Part shown: positions 43,669 through 53,512 of the stretch, in pieces
Layout of the letters: each line of letters starts with the position of its first letter
Position numbering within the stretch: the stretch's first letter is position 1
From: Marinobacterium litorale DSM 23545
Lineage (GTDB): Bacteria; Pseudomonadota; Gammaproteobacteria; Pseudomonadales; Balneatricaceae
Length of the DNA stretch: 64,000 bases
Assembly (NCBI RefSeq): GCF_000428985.1
Contig: NZ_AUAZ01000001.1
Location: forward strand, 186,001 to 250,000
Reading direction: 5' to 3'
The notes under the pieces: generated by a model
Databases searched by the model: none
Told to the model about the DNA's origin: nothing
What the model saw: the letters and a program-made list of their open reading frames with translations, nothing else
Translations under genes and position numbers: made by a program

Positions 43669-45441
43669 ATGTCTACAGAGACCTTAACCTGCGACCTGGT
43701 GGTCGTCGGCGCGGGCGCGGGAGGCCTGTCGACGGCGGTCACCGCCAAGAAAAACGGGCTCGATGTGATCGTGCTAGAAAAAGCTGATGTATTCGGTGGC
43801 ACGACTGCCTTTTCCGGCGGTGTGCTCTGGATTCCCGGTAACCACCATGGGCTCAAGCAGAATCCCCAGGATACCCGCGAGGCGGCTGAGGAGTATATCC
43901 GCAACGAGTCCGGCGAGTTCTTCGATACAGAGGGTGTTAACGCCTTTCTGGAGAAGGGCCCGGAGATGGTGGATTTCTTCGAGCGCGAGACCAGCGTCAA
44001 GTTTATCCCGACCCTCTATCCGGATTATCACCCGACACTGGGTGGTGGTGTCGATATCGGCCGTTCGATCCTGGCGTCACCTTTTGATATTCGTCAGCTC
44101 GGCAAGGATATCAAGCGGATGCGCCCGCCGCTGAAGACGATCACCTTCATCGGCATGATGTTCAACTCCTCCAATGCTGACCTGAAGCACTTCTTCAACG
44201 CCACCAAGTCGCTGACTTCGTTCCTGTACGTCTGTAAACGACTGGCGATCCATATGAAGGAGCTGGTGCTCTATCGAAAAGGGGTGAATGTCACCAGTGG
44301 TAATGCGCTGGCCGCCCGTTTGGTCAAGAGTGCGTTGGAGCTGGGTATTCCGGTTCATACTTCGGCCCCGGCCAGGGAGCTGATCCAGGAAAATGGACAG
44401 GTTACCGGTGTTCGCGCGGTGGTTGATGGTGTTGAGCGAGTGATCAAGGCACGTAAGGGCGTTGTCCTTGCCGCCGGCGGCTTTGCCCATGATGTGGAGC
44501 GCATCGCCAAAGCCTACCCGCATCTGCAACGCGGTGGTGAGCACCACTCGCCGGTACCGGACAGCAACACCGGTGACACCCTGGCCATGGTAGAGAAAAT
44601 CGGTGTGCCGGTGTCCTGTGATTTCAAGGAGACCTCTGCCTGGATGCCAACCTCGCTGGTACCTAATGGCGATGGCACCTTCGGTAAATTCCCCCATCTG
44701 CTGGATCGTTACAAGCCGGGTGTCATCGGTATCAACCCAATGGGCAAGCGCTTCTGTAACGAATCAGAGTCCTACCATGATGTGGGCGCGGCGATGATCG
44801 AAACCTGCGCCAACCGCAAGGAGACCTATATGTGGCTGATCTGTGATCAGACCTGCCTGAGCAAATATGGCCTGGGTTACGTGAAGCCGTCTCCGATGCC
44901 GATTGGTGGTTTTCTGCGCAATGGGTATCTCAAGCGCGGTAAAACGCTCAAGGAGCTGGCTGCGGTTATCGGTGTGGATGGCTATCAGCTTGATAAAACG
45001 GTTCAGGAGTACAACGAAGGCGCTGTGGTTGGTGAGGACCGTCAGTTCGGTCGCGGCACTACCGCTTTTAACCGTTACCTGGCCGATCCCGAGAATAAGC
45101 CCAACCCCTGTGTGGCGCCGGTTCAAAAAGGCCCCTTCTACGCGGTCAAAGTCTTCATGGGTGATCTGGGTACGTTCGATGGCATCAAAACCGATGTCTA
45201 CGGCCAGGTGTTGAGTGCCGATGGTGGCAAGGTCGAGGGGCTGTACGCGGTGGGTAACGACCGTCGCAGCATCATGGGCGGTAACTACCCGGGCGCCGGG
45301 ATCACCCTCGGTCCGATCATGACCTTTGGCTACATTACCGCGCGCCGCTTGGCGGGTATTGACGACAAGCTTGAGCAGCCCAAAAACGATGCAGATGCGA
45401 TGAGCGGGGAGGTGGCACATGGCCGTCAAGCCGCTGGTTGA
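43669..45441 (+). CDS. FAD-dependent desaturase of the 3-ketosteroid dehydrogenase/oxocyclohexane-carboxylate desaturase type
   Basis: A 590-residue flavoprotein. The FAD-binding Rossmann motif VVVGAGAGGLSTAVTAKKNG (residues about 10-30) with FGGTTAFSGG following, and the C-terminal FAD motif NYPGAGITLGPIMTFGYITA near 545. The Y-x-x-x-G of this block corresponds to Tyr487 and Gly491 of ketosteroid 1-dehydrogenase, which polarise the substrate ketone. This enzyme type introduces a C=C beside a cyclic ketone. Steroid catabolism genes (for example kshA or hsaC) are not nearby, whereas pobA is. Start ATG 43669 has GGAGAG at better distance than 43663. It overlaps the NIPSNAP gene by 23 bases. Confidence 0.85.
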   Translation: MSTETLTCDLVVVGAGAGGLSTAVTAKKNGLDVIVLEKADVFGGTTAFSGGVLWIPGNHHGLKQNPQDTREAAEEYIRNESGEFFDTEGVNAFLEKGPEMVDFFERETSVKFIPTLYPDYHPTLGGGVDIGRSILASPFDIRQLGKDIKRMRPPLKTITFIGMMFNSSNADLKHFFNATKSLTSFLYVCKRLAIHMKELVLYRKGVNVTSGNALAARLVKSALELGIPVHTSAPARELIQENGQVTGVRAVVDGVERVIKARKGVVLAAGGFAHDVERIAKAYPHLQRGGEHHSPVPDSNTGDTLAMVEKIGVPVSCDFKETSAWMPTSLVPNGDGTFGKFPHLLDRYKPGVIGINPMGKRFCNESESYHDVGAAMIETCANRKETYMWLICDQTCLSKYGLGYVKPSPMPIGGFLRNGYLKRGKTLKELAAVIGVDGYQLDKTVQEYNEGAVVGEDRQFGRGTTAFNRYLADPENKPNPCVAPVQKGPFYAVKVFMGDLGTFDGIKTDVYGQVLSADGGKVEGLYAVGNDRRSIMGGNYPGAGITLGPIMTFGYITARRLAGIDDKLEQPKNDADAMSGEVAHGRQAAG

Positions 45442-45754
45442 TTATCGCGTATACACCATCACGCCACGCAAAATGGCTGAGTTCGTCGAGGTGTTTAATG
45501 GCCTGGCGATGCCGATTCTGAAAGAGACACTGGGCACCCCATTGGGGTTTTACACCACATTGGTGGGTACTCAAAACCAGTTTGTTCACCTGTGGGGATA
45601 CGACTCGCTGGAGGACTACGAGAAACGCAGCGCAGCCCGGGACAGTCACCCTGACTTTCCCAAATATCTGGCAGCCTCGGCCCATCTGATCGTTGCCCAG
45701 GAAACCAGCCTGATCAAGGGAATCGACCTGCTCAATGGCTGGGTGGATTCATGA
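45419..45754 (+). CDS. NIPSNAP family protein
   Basis: A 111-residue alpha+beta barrel protein (dimeric in the family). The signature is VDYRVYTITPRKMAEFVEVF followed by LGFYTTLVGTQNQFVHLWGYDSLEDYEKR. Small NIPSNAP proteins often accompany catabolic clusters; the biochemical role is unclear, and a tautomerase- or monooxygenase-like function has been suggested for similar folds. It overlaps the FAD gene by 23 bases, and its stop overlaps the next SDR start (ATGA), suggesting that all three are made together. Confidence 0.87.
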   Translation: MAVKPLVDYRVYTITPRKMAEFVEVFNGLAMPILKETLGTPLGFYTTLVGTQNQFVHLWGYDSLEDYEKRSAARDSHPDFPKYLAASAHLIVAQETSLIKGIDLLNGWVDS

Positions 45755-46521
45755 ACCGCCCGGTGGCACTGGTGACAGGCGCCGCCCGAGGCATCGGACT
45801 GGCTACCTGCCGGGAGCTGGCAGAGCGGGGCTATCGCCTCGCTCTGGCTGACCTGGACGGTGCGTTGGCGCAGTCAGAGGCCCAGGCGCTGGGCGATGGG
45901 CATGTTGGCTATGCGCTGGATGTGACCTCACAAGCGCAGGTTTCACAGACTGTCGCTCAGATCGAGCAAGCGCAGGGCCCGATAGCGCTGTTGGTAAACA
46001 ATGCGGGCATTGGCGATCAAGCTGTGTCGACGCTGGAGCAGAAAGCCGAGCCTTTCTCGCAGTTGCTGGATGTTCATCTGCGAGGTGCATTCCTGCTCAG
46101 CCAAGCCTGTGCTCGCTACATGCTCGGTCGAGGCCGTGGCGCCATTGTCAATCTCAGTTCGATTGCAGCTTTTGGCGGCATTCCCGGCCGTAACGCCTAT
46201 GCCGCTGCCAAGGCGGGCATCAGTGGGATGACAAGATCGATGGCCTGTGAGTGGGCGCGCCAGGGGGTGCGGGTCAATGCCGTTGCACCGGGATACGTGG
46301 AGACGGATCTGGTACGCCGGCTGGCAGAGGAGGGGGCATTGAATCAGAGCGCGCTGGAACAGCGTACGCCGCTCGGACGTCTGGCGCAGCCACAGGAGAT
46401 CGCCAAAGCAATCCTTTTCCTGGCCTCCAGTGATGCCAGTTATATCACCGGCACAACGCTGGAAGTAGATGGCGGCTGGCTGGCTCTCGGTGCTCCGGAG
46501 GCCGTTCTGAACACGGATTAA
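45751..46521 (+). CDS. Short-chain dehydrogenase/reductase 2 of the catabolic island
   Basis: A 256-residue FabG-like SDR. TGAARGIG near residue 8, LVNNAGIGDQ near 86, Ser in IVNLSSIAAF near 134 and YAAAKAG near 150 (catalytic Tyr-Lys). Asp and Leu in LADLDGAL after the second strand suggest NAD use. ATG 45751 overlaps the NIPSNAP stop. It ends about 60 bases before the Liv transporter genes. With SDR1 it may catalyse hydroxyl/keto interconversion on the island's substrate; which one acts first is unknown. Confidence 0.87.
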   Translation: MNRPVALVTGAARGIGLATCRELAERGYRLALADLDGALAQSEAQALGDGHVGYALDVTSQAQVSQTVAQIEQAQGPIALLVNNAGIGDQAVSTLEQKAEPFSQLLDVHLRGAFLLSQACARYMLGRGRGAIVNLSSIAAFGGIPGRNAYAAAKAGISGMTRSMACEWARQGVRVNAVAPGYVETDLVRRLAEEGALNQSALEQRTPLGRLAQPQEIAKAILFLASSDASYITGTTLEVDGGWLALGAPEAVLNTD

Positions 46522-46583
46522 CGACAGAAAAAAACCACAACACACATAAAACCTCTCAATAACAATAAGTAAGAGGAAACTCT

Positions 46584-47435
46584 ATGCTTGGTATCAGTAT
46601 CTTCAACGGCCTGGTATACGGTTCGTTGCTGGTCATCTGCGCCTCGGGGCTGGCGATGATCTACGGCTTACGCCGGGTGGTCAACTTCGCTCATGGCGCC
46701 CTCTATATGCTGGGGGCCTATATCGGCTACACACTCAGTATCTATCTCAACTTTTGGTTTGCTCTGGTGCTCGCGCCACTGGCGATGCTGGTGATCGGCA
46801 TGCTGCTGGATAAGGCCGTTTTCCGTCCGCTACAGGACCGGGATCCACTGTCGGTACTGCTTGTGACCTTCGGGCTTCTGCTGGTTTTTGAAGACCTGGT
46901 CCGTGCCGTATGGGGCCGTGGCAACCTGTCTATCGACGTGCCCGAGCTCCTCTCCAGTAGCGTCGAGCTGTTCGGCAATCCAACGCCTCTTTATCGGTTG
47001 GCTGTCATCGGCTTAGGCGTGGGTTCCATGGTGGCGCTCTGGGCCTGGTTGCGATTCTCCCGTACAGGGTTGTACGTGCGAGCTGCCAGTACCGATCCGC
47101 TGACCACTGCAATGATGGGGGTAAACACCGAGCGGGTTAACGCCCTGGTGGTTGGCATAGGCACCGCGCTGGCTGGCCTTGCCGGTGTGGCGGCAGGCCC
47201 TATGCTCTCACTCGCGCCAAGCATGGGCGGCGATGTGCTGGTGGACTCCTTCGTCGTGGTCGTTATCGGCGGTTTGGGAAGCCTGGGCGGTGCACTGGTT
47301 TCAGCGATTCTACTGGGTCAGGTCCAATCGTTCGGCACTATCTATTTGCCGAGTCTGTCTGCTGTTCTGCCATTCCTGATGATGATCGCGATTTTGATCT
47401 GGCGCCCGTCCGGGTTGGCCGGTAACCGCGTCTGA
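46584..47435 (+). CDS. Branched-chain-type ABC transporter permease (LivH family)
   Basis: A 283-residue membrane protein with about eight helices and the LivH signature FNGLVYGSLLVICASGLAMIYG at the N-terminus, RRVVNFAHGALYMLGAYIGY next, and GGLGSLGGALVSAILLGQVQ near the end (the loop contacting the ATPase). SD AAGAGGAA precedes ATG 46584. Liv/Urt-type importers carry amino acids, amides and also aromatic or alicyclic acids; the neighbours suggest the latter. It is the first gene of a five-gene set. Confidence 0.88.
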   Translation: MLGISIFNGLVYGSLLVICASGLAMIYGLRRVVNFAHGALYMLGAYIGYTLSIYLNFWFALVLAPLAMLVIGMLLDKAVFRPLQDRDPLSVLLVTFGLLLVFEDLVRAVWGRGNLSIDVPELLSSSVELFGNPTPLYRLAVIGLGVGSMVALWAWLRFSRTGLYVRAASTDPLTTAMMGVNTERVNALVVGIGTALAGLAGVAAGPMLSLAPSMGGDVLVDSFVVVVIGGLGSLGGALVSAILLGQVQSFGTIYLPSLSAVLPFLMMIAILIWRPSGLAGNRV

Positions 47436-47452
47436 GCCTGGGGAGAGAAACC

Positions 47453-48433
47453 ATGTTGCACTTCAAATACCTGCTTTGGTTGCTGGCCGGGATTCTGCTG
47501 CCCCAGATTGTCGGCTCCGCGACTTTGATGTCACTCCTGACCCAGGCGGTGATCTACGCGCTATTCGCGCTGGGTGTCGGCATTCTGCTGCGCCAGTGTG
47601 GTCTGGTCAGTTTTGGTCATGCCGCGTTTTTCGGCAGTGCCGGTTATATCGTGGCGCTGCTGATGCGTGATCTCGAATTTGGCGCCGGAACCGCGATTCT
47701 ACTGACCCTGTTCGCCCTGGCTGTTGTTGCTTTCCTGTTGGGGTTGGTGGTGTCCCGGATACCCGGTATCGCCTTCGGTATGCTGACGTTGGCAATAGGT
47801 CAGACTGTTTACCTCTCCACTTTGCAGTCAAGGGAGCTGCTTGGCGGCGCCGACGGACTCAATATCGCCTGGCCGGGCTCGATCTTTGGCCTGGATGTTC
47901 GCCTTTTCTACGACCCGGCGGGCATGTTCGTGATCAGTTGGGTAGTAACGCTGGCGGTGATCTACCTGCTGGACCGCCTGTTCCGCACTCGCTTTGGCAG
48001 TATCACCAGTGCCATTCGGGATAACGAAGAGCGAGCGCGCTTTATCGGCCTCAATATCACCCTGCCTAAAGCGTTGGTGTACTCACTTTCTGCTGTGGTG
48101 TCAGGTCTGGCCGGGATTCTTTCGGCGATCTACACCGGCTTCATCTCACCGGAAACCCTGCACTGGAGCGTGTCGGGCATGGCGCTGATCATGACCATCG
48201 TTGGTGGCGTGCGTCATCTGTGGGGGCCGGTACTCGGGGCAATTCTGTTCTTTTTCGTTAAGGAGTATGTGGGCGAACTCACGGACTACTGGATGGCGAT
48301 GCTTGGTGCCGTCGTGATTCTGATCGTGGTGTTCGCGCCCAACGGTGTTTCGGGGCTTATAGCGCCTCTGTTAGAGCGTAAAAAGCGCGTAACAAAAACG
48401 GTTGTGGGTAAACAGGTGGAGGCCGGATCATGA
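47453..48433 (+). CDS. Branched-chain-type ABC transporter permease (LivM family)
   Basis: A 326-residue membrane protein with about ten helices. Landmarks are LLRQCGLVSFGHAAFFGSAG near residue 47, FGMLTLAIGQTVY near 110, FGSITSAIRDNEERARFIGL near 180, and MTIVGGVRHLWGPVLGAILF near 245; these are LivM-type motifs. It follows the LivH-like gene after 17 bases, and its TGA overlaps the next ATG by 4 bases. It forms the second membrane half of the importer. Confidence 0.88.
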   Translation: MLHFKYLLWLLAGILLPQIVGSATLMSLLTQAVIYALFALGVGILLRQCGLVSFGHAAFFGSAGYIVALLMRDLEFGAGTAILLTLFALAVVAFLLGLVVSRIPGIAFGMLTLAIGQTVYLSTLQSRELLGGADGLNIAWPGSIFGLDVRLFYDPAGMFVISWVVTLAVIYLLDRLFRTRFGSITSAIRDNEERARFIGLNITLPKALVYSLSAVVSGLAGILSAIYTGFISPETLHWSVSGMALIMTIVGGVRHLWGPVLGAILFFFVKEYVGELTDYWMAMLGAVVILIVVFAPNGVSGLIAPLLERKKRVTKTVVGKQVEAGS

Positions 48434-49152
48434 AGCAGAAGGCGTATTTCACCGTTGAGGATCTGGTCGTCGATTACGGCGGTGTGCGTGCCATCGATGG
48501 TATTCGTCTGGCCTTGGATAAGGGCGAGATTCGAGGGCTGATTGGGCCCAACGGGGCGGGTAAGTCCACGTTTATCGATGCTGTCACCGGGCGACGATTG
48601 CCCACCGCGGGCCGCGTTACTCTGGGCGGGGAGGATATTACCCGCCTATCGATAATTGCGCGCAGGGACCGGGGGCTCTCCAGGTCCTTCCAGCGCACCA
48701 GCATTTTTGCCGACATGCCGGTGTTGGAGCAGGTGTTTCTTGCCTCTCACCAGGCCAGAGCGGAGCACCCGGAAGAGGATGCCTTGGCGATCCTCAAGGA
48801 GCTGGATCTGGAGGCTTATGCCGATTGGCGCGCCGGTGATCTTGGCTATGGCCAGCAACGCCGCCTGGATCTGGCGCTGGCGCTTGTCGGATCGCCATCC
48901 GTTTTGCTGCTTGATGAGCCTATGGCAGGCCTCACGGTCACCGAATCACGGGATCTGGCGGAACATCTGAAGCGGCTGGCTCGGGAACGAAGGGTCACGG
49001 TACTACTGGTGGAGCACGACATGGAGATCGTGTTTGGCATCAGTGATCGGGTCACCGTTATCGAGCTGGGTAAACCGCTGGCCGAGGGCACGCCCGATGA
49101 GGTGCGTGCAAATCCGAAAGTTCGTGAAGCCTATCTGGGGAGTGCCGCATGA
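48430..49152 (+). CDS. ABC transporter ATP-binding protein (LivG family)
   Basis: A 240-residue ATPase. Walker A GPNGAGKSTFID near residue 38, the LivG-specific segment LSRSFQRTSIFADMPVLEQV near 80, signature GYGQQRRLDLALALVG near 137, Walker B LLLDEPMAGLT and H-loop VLLVEHDMEIVFG. The canonical LSGGQ is replaced by LGYGQQR, as usual in this family. It overlaps both neighbours by 4 bases. Confidence 0.9.
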   Translation: MKQKAYFTVEDLVVDYGGVRAIDGIRLALDKGEIRGLIGPNGAGKSTFIDAVTGRRLPTAGRVTLGGEDITRLSIIARRDRGLSRSFQRTSIFADMPVLEQVFLASHQARAEHPEEDALAILKELDLEAYADWRAGDLGYGQQRRLDLALALVGSPSVLLLDEPMAGLTVTESRDLAEHLKRLARERRVTVLLVEHDMEIVFGISDRVTVIELGKPLAEGTPDEVRANPKVREAYLGSAA

Positions 49153-49847
49153 GTACCTTGCTCTCTTTTGACCGGGTTAATGCCTACTACGGTAATGCCC
49201 ATATCCTGCACGACTTTTCACTGGACGTTCACGAGGGTGAGAGTCTGGCACTGATCGGGCGCAACGGTGTGGGGAAAACCACCGTGGTCAACGCATTACT
49301 GGGGCAGGCCCGGGTGCGCAGCGGATCGATCAGTGTTGATGGCCGTGCGCGACCACGTTGGCGGCCCTATATGCCGGCAAAGCAGGGCGTGATGGTAGTC
49401 CCTCAGGGACGTCACATCATCGCCAACCTGACGGTGGAGGAAAACCTGCTGTTGGGCGCCGCTATTCAGGCAAAAGGCCCCTGGAATCTTGAGCGTATCT
49501 ACCAACTGTTTCCAATCCTCAAGGAGCGTGCACATACCCCGGGTACGGCACTGTCCGGCGGCCAGCAGCAGATGCTGGCAATCGGACGCAGCTTGATGGG
49601 CAACCCACGCCTAATGATCCTGGATGAGCCGACCGAGGGGTTGGCGCCGGTCATCGTCGATCAACTGGGCGAGATCATTCGTCAGGTCAACGACCAGGGC
49701 ACCACCATCCTCCTGATTGAGCAGAACCTGCATCTGGTCGCGGGGGTGTCTCGACGCTACCTGGCGGTGGAGAAGGGTAGCGTTGTGGCGTCGGGTGAGG
49801 TGGATCCTCAGCGTATCGAACAGCTCCAGCAGTTCGTTGTGGTTTAA
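49149..49847 (+). CDS. ABC transporter ATP-binding protein (LivF family)
   Basis: A 232-residue ATPase. Walker A GRNGVGKTTVVN near residue 38, MVVPQGRHIIANLTVEENLL near 80 (LivF block), signature LSGGQQQMLAIGRSL near 134, Walker B LMILDEPTEGLAP and ILLIEQNLHLVAG. A pair of different ATPases, LivG and LivF, powers this importer type. It overlaps livG by 4 bases and is followed after about 68 bases by the binding protein gene. Confidence 0.9.
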   Translation: MSTLLSFDRVNAYYGNAHILHDFSLDVHEGESLALIGRNGVGKTTVVNALLGQARVRSGSISVDGRARPRWRPYMPAKQGVMVVPQGRHIIANLTVEENLLLGAAIQAKGPWNLERIYQLFPILKERAHTPGTALSGGQQQMLAIGRSLMGNPRLMILDEPTEGLAPVIVDQLGEIIRQVNDQGTTILLIEQNLHLVAGVSRRYLAVEKGSVVASGEVDPQRIEQLQQFVVV

Positions 49848-49915
49848 AGCATGAGTGGCGCAGCGGCGGGCGTCTTGAGTATCCGCCGCAAACAATAAAT
49901 CTAAGCGAGGTAACA

Positions 49916-51100
49916 ATGAAAAAGCGCACAATCATCAAAGCGATTGCCGCATCAGCGGTGGTTTCCATGCTTTCCCCTGTGACTTTTGCAGCGGACAAAG
50001 AGCCGGTTCGCATCGGTGCCGTGTCATCGCTGTCCGGCGTGTTTGAGCAGCAGGGGCAGGAAGTGCTCAGAGCGATTGAATATGCGGTTGAGGAAGCCAA
50101 CGCCAATGGTGGCGTTGATGGCCGTGCAGTGGAGATAGAGATCGCCGATGACGAGAGTACGCCTGATGGTGGCCGTCGCGCGGCTGAGAAACTGGCGCGC
50201 TCCGGTCATAACCTGCTGATCGGTCCGATCTCCTCTTCAATTTCACTGACTCTGTCTCAGAACCTGGACCGCTGGGATGCCATGTATGTGGCGGTAGCCA
50301 GTAAGCTCGACGCGCTGACCGGAAAATCCTGCCATGCGCGTATGTTCCGTACCAACCACTCCGATGTCATGGATCTGGCGATGATGAAAGAGTGGCTTAA
50401 GACCGTTGATGAAAAGCGCTTCGGCATCATCGCGGCTGACTACACCTGGGGCCACGGCTCCGCCGAGTTCTTCGAAAAAACCGCGAAAGAGCTGGGTAAA
50501 GAGGTGAAGGTATCCCTGTTTGCGCCACTGGGGACCAAGGATTTTGCGCCCTATGTGGCACAACTGCGTGAGGCGGATATCGATGCGATCTGGGTCGCCA
50601 TGGTCGGTCGTGATGCTATCTCCTTCGTCAAGCAGGCGGATGCCTTTGGTCTGAACGAGAGCAAGCGACTTGTCGGTCACGCCCTGATTTTCAATTACCT
50701 GGTGGACGCCACCGGGGACGCTACTGAGGGTGTATGGGGCAATATCGGATACGGTGCTGGTATCGAAAGCCCGATGAACGCGCGCTTTGTCGCCGGCTTC
50801 AAAGAGAAGCATGGTCGTGTGCCCACCGAGAACGAAGGGCAGGCCTATAACGGAGTGCAGGCGATATTCCAGGGCGTGCGTCTTGCGGGTAGTACCGAGC
50901 CCGAGGCTATCTCCAAAGCGTTGGTTGGTGCCACATTCGACAGCATCTATGGACCGGCCACTATGCAGGCTGACCATCAGCTGATCATCCCCAACTATGT
51001 TGGACAGGTGAAAAATGTGGATGGCAAGCTGCGTCCGGTGGTCGAACAGACCTACCCCACCAGCCTTTACCCCGGTGCTTCATCGGAGTGTTCGCTGTAA
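49916..51100 (+). CDS. Branched-chain-type ABC transporter substrate-binding protein
   Basis: A 394-residue periplasmic protein of the Leu/Ile/Val-binding fold. Signal peptide ends near VTFAADKE. Domain 1 shows VRIGAVSSLSGVFEQQGQEV and IADDESTPDGGRRAAEKL; domain 2 includes FGIIAADYTWGHGSAEFFEK. This binding-protein subgroup often serves aromatic or other organic acids; the ligand here is unknown. It is the last gene before a strong terminator (51122) and upstream of pobA. Confidence 0.88.
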   Translation: MKKRTIIKAIAASAVVSMLSPVTFAADKEPVRIGAVSSLSGVFEQQGQEVLRAIEYAVEEANANGGVDGRAVEIEIADDESTPDGGRRAAEKLARSGHNLLIGPISSSISLTLSQNLDRWDAMYVAVASKLDALTGKSCHARMFRTNHSDVMDLAMMKEWLKTVDEKRFGIIAADYTWGHGSAEFFEKTAKELGKEVKVSLFAPLGTKDFAPYVAQLREADIDAIWVAMVGRDAISFVKQADAFGLNESKRLVGHALIFNYLVDATGDATEGVWGNIGYGAGIESPMNARFVAGFKEKHGRVPTENEGQAYNGVQAIFQGVRLAGSTEPEAISKALVGATFDSIYGPATMQADHQLIIPNYVGQVKNVDGKLRPVVEQTYPTSLYPGASSECSL

Positions 51101-51121
51101 CGACCTCGATCGCTTGAGATC

Positions 51122-51158
51122 AGCCCGCCTCAGCACTTATGTTCAGGCGGGCTTTTTG
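51122..51158 (+). terminator. Rho-independent terminator after the binding protein gene
   Basis: AGCCCGCCT (51122-51130) pairs with AGGCGGGCT (51145-51153), loop about 14, then TTTTT. It ends the importer operon before pobA. Confidence 0.88.
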
Positions 51159-51236
51159 TATCTCATGCATGTCAGTCAAAAGGTGTTCTAAAAGTACAAG
51201 TATAGGTGTCAATCTTCCATTCATAAGCGGGCTGCA

Positions 51237-51265
51237 CTCATGGAACATGGCGAGCTATCTATAAT
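51237..51265 (+). promoter_or_regulatory. Candidate sigma70 promoter of pobA
   Basis: TATAAT at 51260-51265 is a perfect -10 box, 29 bases before the start codon. The matching -35 region (about 51237-51242) is poor, which fits a promoter that needs an activator such as the AraC protein. Confidence 0.4.
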
Positions 51266-51267
51266 GA

Positions 51268-52509
<1,242 letters not shown>

Positions 52510-52549
52510 GCCCCTCGTAACAGCGTTCATTGGGACACTGTCCTTCCTG

Positions 52550-52570
52550 GCCCGCCTTGTGCGGGCTCTT
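52550..52570 (+). terminator. Rho-independent terminator of pobA
   Basis: GCCCGC/GCGGGC stem (52550-52555 and 52561-52566) with loop CTTGT, then TCTTTT. It is 40 bases beyond the pobA stop. Confidence 0.8.
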
Positions 52571-52577
52571 TTGCTTT

Positions 52578-52609
52578 GTAGCCCGGGAGCCGCGCAGCGA
52601 ATCCCGGGA
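52578..52609. repeat. REP-like palindrome (second copy)
   Basis: GTAGCCCGGG, about 15 bases, then TCCCGGGA. It shares the GTAGCCCGG head and CCGGGA tail with 3449-3483 and lies between the pobA terminator and the DUF599 gene. Confidence 0.5.
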
Positions 52610-52697
52610 ACTGAGGTCTGGAACGCGGCCGTCGGGAGACTTTCCCGCTGGCTCCGGTTAAGCTGGCAGCTTACACAATCCGGCAAAACGACTGACC

Positions 52698-53411
52698 ATG
52701 CTAGACACCCTTAAACTGTTTACTGATAACTGGTTGAACCTGGCTGCACTGATCTGGTTCATAATCTGCTTTCGCGGGTACATGTTTTACTCCGAACGCA
52801 AAAGTCACACCGTCTCCTGCCTTTCCAGCATCATGCACCTGTATCGCTATGAATGGATGCGCCGTTTGCTGGCCCGAGACGTTCGTATCGCTGATACGGC
52901 TGCCATCGCTAACCTGGAGAGGACCGTTGCTTTTTTCGCCTCCACTACCATTCTGGTGTTGGCCGGTCTGATGACATTACTGAACTACACCGAGCAGGCG
53001 ATTACTCTGGTTAAGAACCTGCCGCTGGTGCACCCTTCATCACCCATGGAGTGGGAGCTTAAGCTGCTGATTCTGCTGACCCTGTTTGTCTATGCTTTTT
53101 TCAAGTTCACCTGGAGCCTGCGTCAGTACGGCTTTGTCTCGGTGATGATCGGCGCGTCGCCCGAGCCTGGCGATCATCTGGATGAAAAACATCTCAATGC
53201 CCACGCCGACCGGATGGCGCGTATGAGCTCCATGGCGGCCAACAACTTCAACGTGGGGCTGCGCACCTACTATTTCAGCCTGGCGGTCCTGAGTTGGCTG
53301 ATCAACCCCTGGATCTTCATGGCCCTTTCCGCCGGTGTTGTCTACGTGCTCTATCAGCGTGAGTTCACCTCGCCGACATTGAAGATACTGACCATGAGTA
53401 CCGATATCTAA
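52698..53411 (+). CDS. DUF599 family membrane protein
   Basis: A 237-residue inner-membrane protein with four predicted helices: near residues 12-32 (NLAALIWFIICFRGYMFYSE), 75-95, 115-140 and 195-220. The DUF599 pattern is seen in the WMRRLLARDVRIADTAAIAN and FKFTWSLRQYGFVSVMIGAS segments. The function of the family is unknown. It lies 189 bases after pobA and about 100 bases before htpG; no shared role with either is evident. Confidence 0.82.
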   Translation: MLDTLKLFTDNWLNLAALIWFIICFRGYMFYSERKSHTVSCLSSIMHLYRYEWMRRLLARDVRIADTAAIANLERTVAFFASTTILVLAGLMTLLNYTEQAITLVKNLPLVHPSSPMEWELKLLILLTLFVYAFFKFTWSLRQYGFVSVMIGASPEPGDHLDEKHLNAHADRMARMSSMAANNFNVGLRTYYFSLAVLSWLINPWIFMALSAGVVYVLYQREFTSPTLKILTMSTDI

Positions 53412-53512
53412 AACAGGGTCTTGAATTCGCTCTACCCGACCCCATCTCTGGTGAGGAATAAGAATGAGCCCGCCGGCTCGTACCGATCTAAGTGGAGTTG
53501 GGTAGACGACCT

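Noticed and set aside
43669-45441. Steroid-degradation cluster around the KstD-like gene
   Set aside because: No other steroid genes (ring-cleaving oxygenase, KshAB, HsaC/D, side-chain thiolases) are near, while pobA and an organic-acid-type importer are.
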